A stretch of DNA of 64,000 nucleotides from contig QCDO01000002.1 in assembly GCA_003278735.1 (NCBI GenBank), positions 1 to 64,000 of the forward strand, read 5' to 3'. The notes below the pieces were generated by a model that worked only from the letters and a program-made list of their open reading frames with translations, was not told the origin of the DNA and ran no database searches. The stretch is from Prochlorococcus sp. AG-355-J09. Lineage in GTDB: Bacteria > Cyanobacteriota > Cyanobacteriia > PCC-6307 > Cyanobiaceae. This document shows, one piece after another, positions 48,667 to 59,304 of this stretch (positions are counted from its first letter, which is position 1; each line of letters begins with the position of its first letter). The position numbers and the translations under genes are program-made.

Positions 48667-49226
48667 AATTTATCTAAAAATTGTTTAGCTCTAAACCAAG
48701 CTGTCACAGTTTTTGCGTCAAGAATCTCATCCCCACTAGAAATAAGATTATCTAGTTCTTTCGGATCTAAAATTAATACTTCTATATCTTCATCTAAATC
48801 TCCTTTAACCTCGGAATTTAGTTTGCTCAAATCACGCGCTAAAAATAAATAAATTTCTTCATCTGCATAACCAGGAGCAGGAACAAGAGTTCCTAGTTCA
48901 TCCCATTTGTTTGCACTAAATCCAGTTTCTTCTTGTATTTCTCTTTTAATTGAATTAATAGGTGTTTCACCTATTTCTAATGTGCCTGCTGGAAATTCTA
49001 ATAAATACCTTGAAACAGCAAATCTATATTGCCGAAGAATGATAACTTTATTGTCTTTTGTAATAGGTACTGCTAATGCTGCTCCAGGATGCTTAATGTA
49101 TCCATATTCACCTTCGTGTCCATTTGGAAGCTCAATTCTATTTATTTCGAAGCTAAATTTTTTTGACTTTAACTCAGATATTTTTTCTTTAAAAATGGAT
49201 TTTTTTATAAAGTTTATGTTGCCCAT
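48663..49226 (-). CDS. NUDIX hydrolase (ADP-ribose pyrophosphatase type)
   Basis: The 187-residue protein has a clear Nudix box GTLEIGETPINSIKREIQEE plus TGF, preceded by ALAVPITKDNKVIILRQYRF, the pattern of ADP-ribose pyrophosphatases. The VPAPGYADEEIYLFLARDL loop supports that. It probably hydrolyses nucleotide sugars or ADP-ribose. It is translationally coupled with the photolyase (ATG overlapping its stop), and follows folK by 47 bases. Confidence 0.87.
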   Translation of the reverse strand: MGNINFIKKSIFKEKISELKSKKFSFEINRIELPNGHEGEYGYIKHPGAALAVPITKDNKVIILRQYRFAVSRYLLEFPAGTLEIGETPINSIKREIQEETGFSANKWDELGTLVPAPGYADEEIYLFLARDLSKLNSEVKGDLDEDIEVLILDPKELDNLISSGDEILDAKTVTAWFRAKQFLDKL

Positions 49227-49273
49227 GAATTTTAAATAAAAATAGCCTAACAGTTATTTTTTTGTTTTGTAAA

Positions 49274-49852
49274 TCAATTAATAGACCATTTTGGGTCATC
49301 AAACTTTGTGATTTTTTGGCTTCTACTTAAGATTTCAGAAAGTGGTGTAATGACGAAATTCCGATTCATGAATCTAGGGTGAGGTAATGTTAATTCCTCA
49401 TCAACCGTATGAAAATCTTCCCACCAAAGAATATCTAAATCGAGACATCTTGATAGCCATTTCTTACCTTTTGGCGTCTCTTTTCGTCCGAAAAATTTCT
49501 CTAACTTTTTTAGCTCTTTTAAAAGTAATTTCGCGTTTTTACTTGATGGTTTAGGGAAAGAATTACTTTTTATGAGTAATAAAGTATTTAAATAATTTGG
49601 CTGCTCATTATCAACACCATGAGGTAATGTCTCATAAATTGAAGACCAAAAAAAGTTTGCATGAAATTTGCTTTTCTCTTCTTTTTTTTCATTTAAAATA
49701 TCTCCCCACTCATTTATTAATTCCTCTATTTTTGGTTTGCAAATTAACAGTGACTCAAGAGGGCTTCCGAATTTACTATCAATATTTGCTCCGAGGGATA
49801 TACATAGTCCATTTTTGATATTAAGATTTGATAATTCCACTACAAAAAACAA
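49274..49852 (-). CDS. folK: 6-hydroxymethyl-dihydropterin pyrophosphokinase
   Basis: FolK phosphorylates the pterin in folate synthesis. The 192-residue protein has [27 protein letters not shown], the ATP- and Mg-binding [16 protein letters not shown] (LDLDIL motif), and [19 protein letters not shown]. An N-terminal stretch of about 15 residues may be extra. The start is uncertain between several candidates. It is divergent from chlD with 36 bases between starts. Confidence 0.93.
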   Translation of the reverse strand: MFFVVELSNLNIKNGLCISLGANIDSKFGSPLESLLICKPKIEELINEWGDILNEKKEEKSKFHANFFWSSIYETLPHGVDNEQPNYLNTLLLIKSNSFPKPSSKNAKLLLKELKKLEKFFGRKETPKGKKWLSRCLDLDILWWEDFHTVDEELTLPHPRFMNRNFVITPLSEILSRSQKITKFDDPKWSIN

Positions 49853-49888
49853 AGTTATTGGATAAATTCTATATCAGGCATTTTTAAA

Positions 49889-52072
49889 GTGATTTTGAAC
49901 CCCGAGTTAAAAGAAAAAGGAGAAATAAAAGATTTGATGAAGTCAAAGGATTCTTTTAGAGCTTTCCCTTTGGCCGCAATTACAGGGCATAGCTTATTGA
50001 AATTATCTTTACTTTTGGCAGCAGTTGATCCCAGTTTAGGGGGAGTAATTATTGCTGGCGGAAGAGGTACTGGTAAGTCAGTTTTGGCAAGGGGTTTACA
50101 TACTTTACTTCCTCCTATAGAGGTATTAGATAATGAATTAATACTGGAAAAGCTAACTGAGAAAAATAATGGAACTACTTTAAGACCTATTGGTAGGAAC
50201 CTAGATCCAGATAAACCAGAGGAATGGGATATTAGTACTAATAAATTGTTGGAGCGGGTAATTGGAAGTGATTATTTGAATCAAATTGAAGAAATCCCGA
50301 AAAAAGTAAGAGAGGCTCCATTTATTCAAGTTCCCATTGGCATAACTGAAGACAGGCTTGTTGGATCAATTGACGTCGCTGCATCATTATGTACGGGGGA
50401 ACAAGTTTTTCAACCTGGAATTTTAGCAGAGGCTCATAGAGGTGTTCTTTATGTAGACGACATAAATTTATTGGATGATGGCATTGTAAATTTAATTCTT
50501 GAAGCCACAGGTAGAGAGAAAAATAATATTGAAAGAGATGGTTTAAGCCTTTCTCATCCTTGTAAGTCACTATTAATAGCAACTTATAATCCTGAAGAAG
50601 GTGCCCTAAGAGATCATGTTTTAGATCGTTTTGCCATCGTGCTTTCTGCAGATCAATCTATTGACAATGCTCAAAGAGTTGAGATTACAAAATCTGTTTT
50701 ATCGCATGCAGAAAATAATATTAAATTTTCAGAAAAATGGTCTGAAGAATCTGATAATTTATCCACTCAATTAATTTTGGCGAGGCAATGGTTAAAAGAT
50801 GTCAAGATAACAAAAGAGCAAATAACCTATTTAGTTAATGAAGCTCTTAGAGGAGGAGTAGAAGGTCATAGATCAGAATTATTTGCAGTAAAAGTAGCGA
50901 AGGCTAATGCAGCTCTTCGAGGCGATGATAATGTAAATTCTGAAGATCTAAAAGTTGCAGTTAGGTTAGTTATTCTCCCACGAGCAATGCAAATTCCTCC
51001 AGAAGATGATGATATTCAACCCCCCCCTCCAGAAGATCAGAGTCCCCCGCCTCCACCTCAATCAAATAATGAAGAGTCTGAACCTGAGGCTAATGAAAAT
51101 GATAATGAGCAACACCAAGAACAAGAAGAAGATAATTCTGATGGAGAAGAAGAATCTACTCCCGAAATACCTGAAGAATTCATTTTAGATCCTGAGGCAT
51201 GTATGGTTGATCCTGATTTATTGCTTTTTTCGTCAGCTAAAGCAAAAGCCGGAAATAGTGGAAGTAGATCAGTGATATTTAGTGATAGTAGAGGAAGGTA
51301 TGTAAAACCTATAATTCCAAGAGGTAAAGTAAAAAGAATTGCCGTAGATGCGACTTTGCGAGCCGCAGCTCCGTATCAAAAATCACGAAGATTAAGGCAC
51401 CCTAATAAATCAATAGTTATTGAAGAAAATGATTTTAGAGCAAAGCTTCTTCAAAAAAAGGCGGGGGCTTTAGTAATTTTTCTGGTTGATGCTAGTGGTT
51501 CTATGGCTTTAAATAGAATGCAAAGTGCCAAAGGCGCTGTAATTAGACTTTTGACCGAGGCATATGAAAATAGAGATGAAGTAGCTCTTATTCCTTTTAG
51601 AGGTAATCAGGCAGAGGTGCTTTTGCCTCCAACAAGATCAATAACTGCTGCAAAAAGAAGGCTAGAAACAATGCCTTGTGGTGGAGGATCACCTTTGGCA
51701 CATGGACTGACACAATCCGCAAAAGTAGCAAAAAATGCTCTTTCAACAGGAGATATAGGTCAAGTTATTGTTGTGGGGATCACTGATGGCCGAGGGAATG
51801 TACCATTAGGATTATCTCTAGGACAAAATGATGTTGAGGGAAAAGATAACGAAAATGAAAATGTCAATTTGAAACAGGAGGTTCTAGATATAGCTTCAAA
51901 ATATCCCATGCTTGGGATAAAACTCTTAGTAATTGATACAGAGAGAAAATTTATAGCAAGTGGATTTGGTAAAGAATTAGCAGAGGCTGCTCAAGGTAAA
52001 TACGTCCAGTTGCCAAAAGCTACAGATAAGGCAATCGCAGCTATGGCTTTAAATGCGATCAATGAATTTTAA
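49889..52072 (+). CDS. chlD: Magnesium chelatase subunit ChlD
   Basis: ChlD is the largest subunit of the ATP-dependent magnesium chelatase that starts chlorophyll synthesis; it works with ChlI and ChlH. The 727 residues have an AAA-like domain with GGRGTGKS (57-64) and [10 protein letters not shown], then a low-complexity Pro/Glu linker (about 370-425), and a C-terminal von Willebrand A domain with [14 protein letters not shown] (near 533) and TDGRG. The GTG start gives 16 extra residues; ATG at 49937 is the likelier start to match the family. Confidence 0.96.
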   Translation: MILNPELKEKGEIKDLMKSKDSFRAFPLAAITGHSLLKLSLLLAAVDPSLGGVIIAGGRGTGKSVLARGLHTLLPPIEVLDNELILEKLTEKNNGTTLRPIGRNLDPDKPEEWDISTNKLLERVIGSDYLNQIEEIPKKVREAPFIQVPIGITEDRLVGSIDVAASLCTGEQVFQPGILAEAHRGVLYVDDINLLDDGIVNLILEATGREKNNIERDGLSLSHPCKSLLIATYNPEEGALRDHVLDRFAIVLSADQSIDNAQRVEITKSVLSHAENNIKFSEKWSEESDNLSTQLILARQWLKDVKITKEQITYLVNEALRGGVEGHRSELFAVKVAKANAALRGDDNVNSEDLKVAVRLVILPRAMQIPPEDDDIQPPPPEDQSPPPPPQSNNEESEPEANENDNEQHQEQEEDNSDGEEESTPEIPEEFILDPEACMVDPDLLLFSSAKAKAGNSGSRSVIFSDSRGRYVKPIIPRGKVKRIAVDATLRAAAPYQKSRRLRHPNKSIVIEENDFRAKLLQKKAGALVIFLVDASGSMALNRMQSAKGAVIRLLTEAYENRDEVALIPFRGNQAEVLLPPTRSITAAKRRLETMPCGGGSPLAHGLTQSAKVAKNALSTGDIGQVIVVGITDGRGNVPLGLSLGQNDVEGKDNENENVNLKQEVLDIASKYPMLGIKLLVIDTERKFIASGFGKELAEAAQGKYVQLPKATDKAIAAMALNAINEF

Positions 52073-52079
52073 ATATTTC

Positions 52080-52925
52080 TTATGGGTAAATTTCGTTAAG
52101 GAATTTTGAAAGTCCAATCGTTAAATCTCTTATAGATTTAGTTAATTCTTTATCTTGTTTTAATTTTACAAAATCATCGCTCATATCATCAATTTTGGTT
52201 GAGATAGACCTAGCAGCATTAATTGTCAATTTAATGTCATTAAGGGTTTCTTTGTCATCAATATTAGACAAAATGTTATTTAAATGATTGGCAGCAATTG
52301 TAATTTCTTTTATTAATGGTTCAACTCTTTGTAGTTCTTGTTTCGATAAATAAATTAATTCATCAAGGTTTTCTTGTGTTCTATCAAATTGGTCAATTGA
52401 GTTAACGATGTTTTCAATTAAGTTTTCTTGATTTGTGTCTTTCAAAAGTTGACTTATTTTGTTAGTTATATTTGAGAGGCTTGATAGTTGTTTACCTGTG
52501 ATAGTGTCTCCCTGACAAATAATTAATTTGGTATCGCATTTTTCGGATAAAGGTTTTGCAATGTTTTTAGGAATTGTCTTTTCACTAGTTTCTATAGCAA
52601 CTTGTACATCTCCTCCAAGGAAAGAATTTGTAACTACTCTTGCAAATGCTGGCCTTGGAAGAATAATTTCAGGATTATTTAAAACTATTTTTGCTTTAAT
52701 TGATTCATTCGTAAACAAGATATCTTCTATCGATCCAACTAAGATTCCTCTGTAAGTAACTGGAGATTTTTTGGATAAACCGCTTGCGTTGTTGAATTCA
52801 GCAAAGAGGTACCAATTTTTTGAAGATAATCTCACTCCTCTTAGCCAAAAAGAAAAAAATGTGAATATTAAAATTCCTCCTAAGAAGGAAAAACCAACTA
52901 TTGAATCTCGTAAGCTTCTACGCAT
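52080..52925 (-). CDS. MlaD-like MCE-domain lipid transport protein
   Basis: The 281-residue protein has one N-terminal membrane helix (about 10-28) followed by an MCE domain with GLSKKSPVTYRGILVGSIED and VTNSFLGGDVQVAIET. The C-terminal half is helical, a probable coiled coil. It is the substrate-binding subunit of an Mla/Tgd-type lipid transporter; the plastid equivalent is TGD2. It lies five bases after the ATPase gene. The matching permease (MlaE) is not in this window. Confidence 0.85.
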   Translation of the reverse strand: MRRSLRDSIVGFSFLGGILIFTFFSFWLRGVRLSSKNWYLFAEFNNASGLSKKSPVTYRGILVGSIEDILFTNESIKAKIVLNNPEIILPRPAFARVVTNSFLGGDVQVAIETSEKTIPKNIAKPLSEKCDTKLIICQGDTITGKQLSSLSNITNKISQLLKDTNQENLIENIVNSIDQFDRTQENLDELIYLSKQELQRVEPLIKEITIAANHLNNILSNIDDKETLNDIKLTINAARSISTKIDDMSDDFVKLKQDKELTKSIRDLTIGLSKFLNEIYP

Positions 52926-52930
52926 AATTT

Positions 52931-53716
52931 CTAAATGTCTTTGGGTTGCATTGGACCATCAAGTTTTCCATTCCTAAATTGATATACATAGGGATCTTTA
53001 CTCTTTTTAAATTCATCAATTGAGCCAGCCCATCTGAATTTGCCTCCATAAAGCATTAAAACTTTATCTGAAGTCCTTTCTATAGTACTAAGAACATGGC
53101 TAACTACAATAGATGATCCTCTAGCTTTATCATTTGTTTTATTGATTAAATCTTCAATTCTTGATGAGGCAATTGGATCAAGGCCGGCAGTTGGTTCATC
53201 AAAAAGTAATAAAGGTTTAGACTTTGCATTAAGAGTTTGATCAGTAATTAATGCTCTGGCAAAACTTACTCTTTTTTGCATGCCTCCGCTTAATTCATTT
53301 GGAAGTTTATTCTCAACATTAAATAATCCTACCTCAGCTAAGCATTCAGAAACTATTTCATGAATTAACTTTTTTGATAGGTTTTTATTTCTCTTAAGGA
53401 GAAAACCTACATTTTCTTCAATAGTTAAAGATCCTAATAAAGCCGGGTTCTGAAAAACTAGTCTTACATCAGGAGGATTATTTTGATCTAATCTCAAATA
53501 TGTTTGCATCTCACCAAATATTCTTAATTCTCCTTTGGTAGGTAAAATGAGTCCTGCTAATATTTTTAGTATGGTTGATTTACCTGAACCTGAGGGCCCA
53601 ACAATAGCTAATTTCTCTCCATCATTAAGTTCAAAATTTATTTGATTAAGCACATTAACTTCTCCCCAGCTTATTGAGAGGTTTTTTGTTTCAACTGCAT
53701 GTTTTGATTTTTTCAA
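52931..53716 (-). CDS. ABC transporter ATPase, MlaF-like
   Basis: The 261-residue ATPase has Walker A GPSGSGKSTILKIL, the Q-loop, the ABC signature LSGGMQKRVSFARAL, and Walker B LLLFDEPTAGLDPIA, with a late switch His in IVVSHVLSTI. The MlaD partner immediately downstream on the same strand assigns it to lipid transport rather than drug or metal transport. Function is inferred from that neighbourhood. Confidence 0.87.
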   Translation of the reverse strand: MKKSKHAVETKNLSISWGEVNVLNQINFELNDGEKLAIVGPSGSGKSTILKILAGLILPTKGELRIFGEMQTYLRLDQNNPPDVRLVFQNPALLGSLTIEENVGFLLKRNKNLSKKLIHEIVSECLAEVGLFNVENKLPNELSGGMQKRVSFARALITDQTLNAKSKPLLLFDEPTAGLDPIASSRIEDLINKTNDKARGSSIVVSHVLSTIERTSDKVLMLYGGKFRWAGSIDEFKKSKDPYVYQFRNGKLDGPMQPKDI

Positions 53717-53847
53717 AACTTATTTAAAAAGTTTCTATATTATTTCATTTTGCCTATTTTTAGAAATAAAAAAAGGATGTATAAATTTGATTTATAATGA
53801 TTCTACATAAATTCAAATTTGAGAAAAATAATTTAAGAGGTTTTTTA

Positions 53848-55233
53848 ATGAATAAGCGTAAAAAAAGGGTAAGAAGATACTATAAAAATTTTAAAAAGTC
53901 TAATTTTGAATTATTGAAGAGAATCTTAAGAATTTTGAGTTGGCTTTTGCCAGGTTTGGTAATAAAAAGATGGATGTTTACATCTGCGATAGGTTTTTTG
54001 ACTGCATTATTAGGCGTGGCAATTTGGACAAATTTAAGACCGTTCTATTGGCTTATTGAAATCTTTTTTTCGGTAATTAAAGGTTTAACAAGTATTTTGC
54101 CTGTTTCATTGATGGGTCCATTGATTTTTCTTATTGGGATATTACTAATAGGGATTGGACAAAATAGAAGTATTAATTCTATTCAAAAGGCGCTTGTTCC
54201 AGAAAAAGATACATTTTTGGTTGATGCATTAAGAGTTAAAAGTAAATTAAACAGAGGCCCAAATATTGTTGCAATTGGGGGCGGTACAGGTTTATCTACT
54301 TTATTAAAGGGCTTAAAAAATTACAGTAGTAATATTACAGCAATCGTAACTGTATCCGATGATGGTGGAAGTAGTGGAATTCTCAGAAAACAATTAGGTG
54401 TGCAACCTCCAGGAGATATTAGAAATTGTTTGGCAGCCTTATCAAACGAAGAACCTACTTTAACTAGATTATTTCAGTACAGATTTTCAGAGGGCAGTGG
54501 CCTAGAAGGTCATAGTTTTGGGAATCTATTCTTGTCAGCTTTAACAACAATCACAGGCAGTTTAGAAAAAGCAGTTCAAGCCTCTAGTAAGGTTTTGGCG
54601 GTACAAGGTCAAGTTTTACCTGCTACAAATATTGATGTTATGTTGTGGGCCGAATTAGAAGATGGTGAAAAAATTTTTGGTGAAAGCAAGATAAGTAAAT
54701 CTAAAAAATTAATTTCTAGGATTGGTTACCTACCAGAAAATCCTTCAGCTCTTCCGAGTGCTCTTGAATCTATAAAAGAAGCTGATTTAATTGTTCTTGG
54801 CCCAGGTAGTTTATACACTTCTTTATTGCCTAATCTTTTAGTACCAGAGATAGTGGATGCCTTATTGCAAAGTAATGCTCCTAAAATTTATATAAGTAAT
54901 TTGATGACTCAGCCTGGAGAAACAGATGGACTTGATGTCTATCAACATATCAAAGCAATAGAAAAACAACTATCGAATTTTGGAGTTAATGCTCGAATTT
55001 TTAACTCAATCTTATCTCAGATTCAATTTGAGAAGTCTCCTTTAGTAGACTATTACGAAAGTAGAGGAGCAGAGCCTGTTAAATGTAATAAAGAAAAATT
55101 ATTATCTGAGGGTTATTATGTTTTGCAAGCACCATTGTATTCAAAAAGAATAACTCCAACTCTTAGACATGATCCAAGGAGACTAGCAAGAGCAGTTATG
55201 TTTATTTACCGCAAATTAAAAAAATTAAATTAA
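53848..55233 (+). CDS. Membrane-anchored YvcK/CofD-like protein (UPF0052)
   Basis: The C-terminal 300 residues match YvcK (gluconeogenesis factor) and the CofD fold, with [58 protein letters not shown] and [16 protein letters not shown]. The N-terminus is basic, followed by two membrane spans (about 43-62 and 82-100). YvcK binds UDP-GlcNAc and affects cell shape and envelope in Bacillus; the cyanobacterial role is unknown. I start at the ATG at 53848, which has a ribosome binding site (aagagg) eight bases before it; a farther ATG is at 53797. Confidence 0.85.
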   Translation: MNKRKKRVRRYYKNFKKSNFELLKRILRILSWLLPGLVIKRWMFTSAIGFLTALLGVAIWTNLRPFYWLIEIFFSVIKGLTSILPVSLMGPLIFLIGILLIGIGQNRSINSIQKALVPEKDTFLVDALRVKSKLNRGPNIVAIGGGTGLSTLLKGLKNYSSNITAIVTVSDDGGSSGILRKQLGVQPPGDIRNCLAALSNEEPTLTRLFQYRFSEGSGLEGHSFGNLFLSALTTITGSLEKAVQASSKVLAVQGQVLPATNIDVMLWAELEDGEKIFGESKISKSKKLISRIGYLPENPSALPSALESIKEADLIVLGPGSLYTSLLPNLLVPEIVDALLQSNAPKIYISNLMTQPGETDGLDVYQHIKAIEKQLSNFGVNARIFNSILSQIQFEKSPLVDYYESRGAEPVKCNKEKLLSEGYYVLQAPLYSKRITPTLRHDPRRLARAVMFIYRKLKKLN

Positions 55234-55760
55234 TAAGCATCTTGAAGTTCATAGAAATCTGGCTGTATATAATCTTTCCTTAATGGCCATCCTCTCCAAT
55301 CTTCAGGCATTAATAATCTTTTGGGATTTGGATGATCAATAAAGTTTATTCCATACATATCAAAAGTTTCTCTTTCTTGCCAATCACTTCCTTTAAATAT
55401 TCTATACAAACTAGGAATTGATAAATCAGAATCTCTTTTTAAGAAAACTTTTAATCTGACTTCTTTAATTTTTTCGATTTTTTGAAAATCATCAACAGTT
55501 ATAAAATGGTAGAAACTAACAAGATTTTTGCCTGGTCCCTCATCGTATCCTCCTTGACATTGGAGATAGTTGAAACCGTAATTTCTCAATGCAGATACAG
55601 CTTCATATAGTTTGTTAGGTTCCACAGAAATATTTTCAATTCCAATATGATCATCAGATAAATATTGATTTGGAATTCCATCTTTAGATAAAGATTGGCT
55701 TATAAACCCATCTTTTTCTATTGAAGTATCTGAGGATTTGGCTAAACCGTCTTTTTCCAT
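55230..55760 (-). CDS. ndhJ: NDH-1 subunit J
   Basis: NdhJ is the 30-kDa-type subunit of the thylakoid NDH-1 complex for cyclic electron flow and respiration. The 176 residues end in REWRE-like [22 protein letters not shown] followed by [17 protein letters not shown]. An unusual Ser/Asp-rich N-terminal segment of about 50 residues precedes the fold. It overlaps ndhK by one base and is the last gene of ndhCKJ. Confidence 0.95.
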   Translation of the reverse strand: MEKDGLAKSSDTSIEKDGFISQSLSKDGIPNQYLSDDHIGIENISVEPNKLYEAVSALRNYGFNYLQCQGGYDEGPGKNLVSFYHFITVDDFQKIEKIKEVRLKVFLKRDSDLSIPSLYRIFKGSDWQERETFDMYGINFIDHPNPKRLLMPEDWRGWPLRKDYIQPDFYELQDAY

Positions 55761-56494
55761 TAATCTTCTACAGTGTCAATAATTTCAGCTTTTTCGGCGT
55801 TTTCAGATAATTCAGTTATTTTTTCTTTTTTTGAGGAGGTGATGGCATTATTAGAAGTTTTGTTTAGATATTCACCTGTATTTTCTGAGAAAACAAGATT
55901 CATTTCGTGATCAGTTGTTATGTATCTGTGAGTTTGCTCTGTTTTTGTGCGCTCTAAAATTGATTCATTACCAACTTTTTTTCTTAATTTAATTACAGCA
56001 TCAAAAATTGCTTCTGGTCTTGGTGGGCATCCTGGAAGATATAAATCGACTGGGATCAATTTATCAACGCCTCTTACAGCAGTTGTAGAATCTGCGCTAA
56101 ACATTCCTCCTGTGATTGTGCAAGCACCCATGGCAATCACATATTTTGGTTCAGGCATTTGTTCATAAAGTCTTACAAGGGCTGGAGCCATCTTCATCGT
56201 TACTGTCCCTGCCACTATTATCAAATCTGCTTGCCTTGGGGAACTTCTAGGTACTAATCCAAATCTATCGAAATCAAATCTAGATCCTATTAAGGCAGCA
56301 AATTCTATAAAACAACAAGCTGTTCCGTACAAAAGAGGCCATAGGCTGCTCAACCTAGCCCAATTATGAAGGTCGTCTAAACTTGTCAATATAATATTTT
56401 CGCTTAAATCTGTAGTAATTTGGGGTGCACCAAGAGGATTGCAAGTCCCTTCTCGGATTTCTCTTATTGCTTTTGGGGATAATTGTGGATTCAA
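55760..56494 (-). CDS. ndhK: NDH-1 subunit K
   Basis: NdhK carries the N2-type [4Fe-4S] cluster near the quinone site. The 244 residues include [12 protein letters not shown] with the paired Cys, [22 protein letters not shown] [19 protein letters not shown], and [11 protein letters not shown] with the last Cys. The C-terminal about 50 residues are variable and acidic. It is four bases after ndhC and overlaps ndhJ by one base. Confidence 0.97.
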   Translation of the reverse strand: MNPQLSPKAIREIREGTCNPLGAPQITTDLSENIILTSLDDLHNWARLSSLWPLLYGTACCFIEFAALIGSRFDFDRFGLVPRSSPRQADLIIVAGTVTMKMAPALVRLYEQMPEPKYVIAMGACTITGGMFSADSTTAVRGVDKLIPVDLYLPGCPPRPEAIFDAVIKLRKKVGNESILERTKTEQTHRYITTDHEMNLVFSENTGEYLNKTSNNAITSSKKEKITELSENAEKAEIIDTVED

Positions 56495-56498
56495 TTTT

Positions 56499-56861
56499 TT
56501 AACTCCATTCTAGAGCACCTTTTCTCCATGCGTATGCCAGAGCGATAACAAGTATTGCAATGAAAATTAAAGCCTCAATAAAAGCTAATAAGCCTAATCT
56601 ATTGAAGGCAACTGCCCAAGGATAAAGGAATACTGTCTCAACATCAAATATAACGAAAACTAAGGCAAACATGTAATAACGAATATTAAATTGAATCCAT
56701 GCTCCACCTATAGGCTCCATTCCAGATTCATATGTTAGTTTTCTTTCCCCTGTTCTGCCTTTTGGGGCAACGATAAGATTAGTAACTAGAGCTAATATTG
56801 GTACTGCTGCGGCAATGAGAAGGAAACCTAAAAAATATTCGTAGCCATTTAATAAAAACAT
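56499..56861 (-). CDS. ndhC: NDH-1 subunit C
   Basis: NdhC is a three-helix membrane subunit of NDH-1. The 120 residues show [41 protein letters not shown] split by the conserved FDVE, with three hydrophobic helices. It is the first gene of ndhCKJ and is divergent from rubA; the 76-base gap must hold both promoters. Confidence 0.97.
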   Translation of the reverse strand: MFLLNGYEYFLGFLLIAAAVPILALVTNLIVAPKGRTGERKLTYESGMEPIGGAWIQFNIRYYMFALVFVIFDVETVFLYPWAVAFNRLGLLAFIEALIFIAILVIALAYAWRKGALEWS

Positions 56862-56937
56862 CTTAAAAATTAATTTTGAATAAAAGTCGCTTAATTAAGC
56901 AAAATCTTTTAAAGTTCTTAAAGAACAATAATAAACC

Positions 56938-57366
56938 GTGAGTGAAAACATTCAACCAGCCTCTGAGGAAAACAAAATAGTTGAGAACTCCGAGAAAGAA
57001 AATCTTTCTGAAAACTCCTCAGGAGTAAATGTTGAACAACCTTTCCTTAATTTAGAACAAAATAGATTCGAATGTAGAAGTTGTGGATACATTTATGATC
57101 CGTCTGAAGGAAATAAAAAATTAAACATACCTAAAAATACGCCTTTTTCAGAGTTGGATGGGAATATTTTTGCTTGCCCTGTATGTCGAGCTGGTAAAAA
57201 TTTTTATAAGGACATAGGTCCTAAATCTAAACCTAGTGGATTTGAAGAGAATTTAGTTTATGGATTTGGTTTTAATAGTTTACCTCCTGGACAAAAAAAT
57301 ATTTTGATTTTTGGAGGGTTGGCGTTTGCTGCTGCTATGTTCCTTTCTTTGTACTCTTTGCATTAA
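56938..57366 (+). CDS. rubA: Membrane-bound rubredoxin
   Basis: RubA is a thylakoid rubredoxin needed for early photosystem II assembly. The 142 residues have a polar N-terminus of about 35 residues, then the iron site FECRSCGYIYDP and FACPVCRAGK (Cys46, Cys49, Cys80, Cys83), and a C-terminal membrane helix (about 118-138). A GTG start is used. It lies nine bases before ycf48 and upstream of psbEFLJ, its usual place in cyanobacteria. Confidence 0.95.
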   Translation: MSENIQPASEENKIVENSEKENLSENSSGVNVEQPFLNLEQNRFECRSCGYIYDPSEGNKKLNIPKNTPFSELDGNIFACPVCRAGKNFYKDIGPKSKPSGFEENLVYGFGFNSLPPGQKNILIFGGLAFAAAMFLSLYSLH

Positions 57367-57375
57367 TATAATAAA

Positions 57376-58389
57376 ATGAAAAATTTTTTTACCATTATTC
57401 CTAATCTTCTTTTATCTGTAGTTCTCTGTTTTGTTTTAAGCAGTTGCTCATCTACAGGTGTCAAGATGAATGAAAGCAGCCCTTGGAAAACAATTCAGTT
57501 TGAAGATCAGGCTAATGCTTTAGATGTTGATTTTATAGATGATAATCATGGGTTTTTAGTAGGTTCAAACAGATTGATTATGGAATCTACAGATGGTGGT
57601 GAAACATGGGAAAAAAGATCATTAAATATTTCTGCTGAAGAGAACTTTCGCCTTCTCGATATTGATTTCAAGGGTTCTGAAGGTTGGTTAATAGGGCAAC
57701 CCTCTCTCGTAATGCATACTCTCGATGAAGGTAAAAATTGGACTAGGCTTTCACTTGGGAAGTTACCAGGCCAGCCTTTCTTAGTTACTACTATCGATGA
57801 TGGAGTTGCTCAATTGGCGACAACCTCAGCAGCTATTTATGAAACTTCCAATAACGGTGAAACATGGGAGGCTAAAGTATCGGACCCATCGGAACAGGGA
57901 GGTATAAGAGATTTAAGAAGAACATCTAGCGGTGATTATGTGAGTGTAAGCAGTCTTGGAAATTTCTTCTCTACTCTTGATAGTGATAGCAATACTTGGA
58001 TTGCTCACCAAAGAGCAAGTAGTAAAAGAGTGCAAAGCATTGGTTTCAATCCAGAAGGAAGTTTATGGATGCTTTCAAGAGGTGCGGAAATTAGATTTAA
58101 TGAAGATTCTAATAATCTAGAAAGTTGGTCAAAGCCTATAATCCCTATTCTTAATGGTTACAATTATCTAGATATGGGATGGGATCCAAATGGTGACATA
58201 TGGGCTGGCGGTGGTAATGGCACACTAATAGTAAGTAAAGATCAAGGTGAAACTTGGAATTCGGATCCTCTTGCTTCTGCATTGCCTACTAACTATATAA
58301 AAATAGTTTTTCTTGATAAGGAGTCTTTAGATAATCAAAAAGGATTCATACTTGGCGAGCGTGGTTACATTCTTAAATGGAATGGCTAA
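57376..58389 (+). CDS. ycf48: Photosystem II assembly factor Ycf48 (HCF136)
   Basis: Ycf48 helps insert D1 during photosystem II assembly and repair on the lumen side. The 337-residue protein begins with a signal peptide ending in a lipobox (LSSC), so it is likely a lipoprotein. It then has seven-bladed beta-propeller repeats, shown by [21 protein letters not shown] and DQGETWNSD. It lies between rubA and psbE on the same strand. Confidence 0.95.
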   Translation: MKNFFTIIPNLLLSVVLCFVLSSCSSTGVKMNESSPWKTIQFEDQANALDVDFIDDNHGFLVGSNRLIMESTDGGETWEKRSLNISAEENFRLLDIDFKGSEGWLIGQPSLVMHTLDEGKNWTRLSLGKLPGQPFLVTTIDDGVAQLATTSAAIYETSNNGETWEAKVSDPSEQGGIRDLRRTSSGDYVSVSSLGNFFSTLDSDSNTWIAHQRASSKRVQSIGFNPEGSLWMLSRGAEIRFNEDSNNLESWSKPIIPILNGYNYLDMGWDPNGDIWAGGGNGTLIVSKDQGETWNSDPLASALPTNYIKIVFLDKESLDNQKGFILGERGYILKWNG

Positions 58390-58526
58390 ATCTGTAATAA
58401 CTTAAGAAAATAATAAAAAAAATCTTAATTTTGGATGAATTTAACAACTGTCTGTAACCAAGCTGTTAATTTCTTCGCGAACTTATGATTTTACACTGTA
58501 AGATCATATGGTAAACATTTGTGATT

Positions 58527-58775
58527 ATGGCCGCAGGTTCAACGGGTGAACGCCCATTTTTTGAAATAATCACCAGTATTAGGTACTGGATTATTCATGC
58601 AGTAACATTACCAGCTATCTTTATAGCAGGCTTCTTATTCGTATACACAGGCTTGGCTTACGACGCTTTCGGTACTCCTCGTCCGGATAGTTATTTTCAG
58701 GCATCTGAAGCAAAAGCTCCTGTTGTAACACAAAGATTTGATGCGAAGTCCCAACTTGATTTAAGAACAAAATAA
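58527..58775 (+). CDS. psbE: Cytochrome b559 alpha subunit
   Basis: PsbE holds half of the cytochrome b559 haem in photosystem II. The 82 residues begin [20 protein letters not shown], with haem His24 in [11 protein letters not shown], one membrane helix, and [13 protein letters not shown] use the ATG at 58527; the upstream GTG adds two residues that the family lacks. It starts 138 bases after ycf48, so a separate promoter is likely. Confidence 0.98.
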   Translation: MAAGSTGERPFFEIITSIRYWIIHAVTLPAIFIAGFLFVYTGLAYDAFGTPRPDSYFQASEAKAPVVTQRFDAKSQLDLRTK

Positions 58776-58777
58776 CT

Positions 58778-58924
58778 ATGTCTAACTCTCAAGCTCCAAT
58801 GCAGGCTGCGGAAGTCCGCGTTTATCCTATATTTACTGTTCGTTGGCTAGCAGTTCACGCTCTAGCTATTCCATCAGTATTCTTTTTGGGTTCCATTGCT
58901 GCTATGCAATTCGTAGCCCGATAA
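58778..58924 (+). CDS. psbF: Cytochrome b559 beta subunit
   Basis: The 48-residue protein reads [20 protein letters not shown] with haem His27, followed by a single helix ending AAMQFVAR. PsbF pairs with PsbE to bind haem. It starts two bases after the psbE stop. Confidence 0.97.
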
Positions 58925-58935
58925 ATTTAACTATC

Positions 58936-59055
58936 ATGCAAGTAAACGAAAATCCTAACAAAGTTCCAGTTGAACTTAATCGTACAAGCCTTTATTTAGG
59001 CTTACTATCAGTCTTTGTATTGGGAATTTTATTTTCCAGTTACTTTTTCAATTAA
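58936..59055 (+). CDS. psbL: Photosystem II protein L
   Basis: This is a 39-residue single-span subunit at the photosystem II dimer interface. The start is [20 protein letters not shown], followed by [19 protein letters not shown]. The ATG at 58936 is the family start; a farther in-frame ATG at 58843 lies inside psbF and is not used. Confidence 0.97.
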
Positions 59056-59064
59056 ATTAAAACT

Positions 59065-59262
59065 ATGAGTAAATTAAAAGGACCTGATGGAAGAATTCCA
59101 GATAGACTTCCCGACGGTAGACCAGCAGTTGCATGGGAAAGAAGATGGACTGAAGGAACTCTTCCTCTATGGCTTGTTGCTACAGCAGGTGGAATTGCAG
59201 TTATCTTCGTTTTAGGTATATTTTTCTATGGTTCATACCAAGGGGTTGGAGCTGGAGGCTAA
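59065..59262 (+). CDS. psbJ: Photosystem II protein J
   Basis: The 65-residue protein has an N-terminal segment of about 25 residues that is longer than in many cyanobacteria ([20 protein letters not shown]). It continues as the PsbJ helix [20 protein letters not shown] and the ending [13 protein letters not shown]. The C-terminal motif is the family signature. It is the last gene of psbEFLJ. Confidence 0.95.
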   Translation: MSKLKGPDGRIPDRLPDGRPAVAWERRWTEGTLPLWLVATAGGIAVIFVLGIFFYGSYQGVGAGG

Positions 59263-59304
59263 CAAACCCTTACCTTAACCTGATAATCACTTATATAAAA
59301 AAGC

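Noticed and set aside
51000..51175. Pro/Glu/Asn-rich low-complexity stretch in chlD as a possible insertion
   Set aside because: An acidic, proline-rich linker between the AAA and von Willebrand domains is normal in ChlD.
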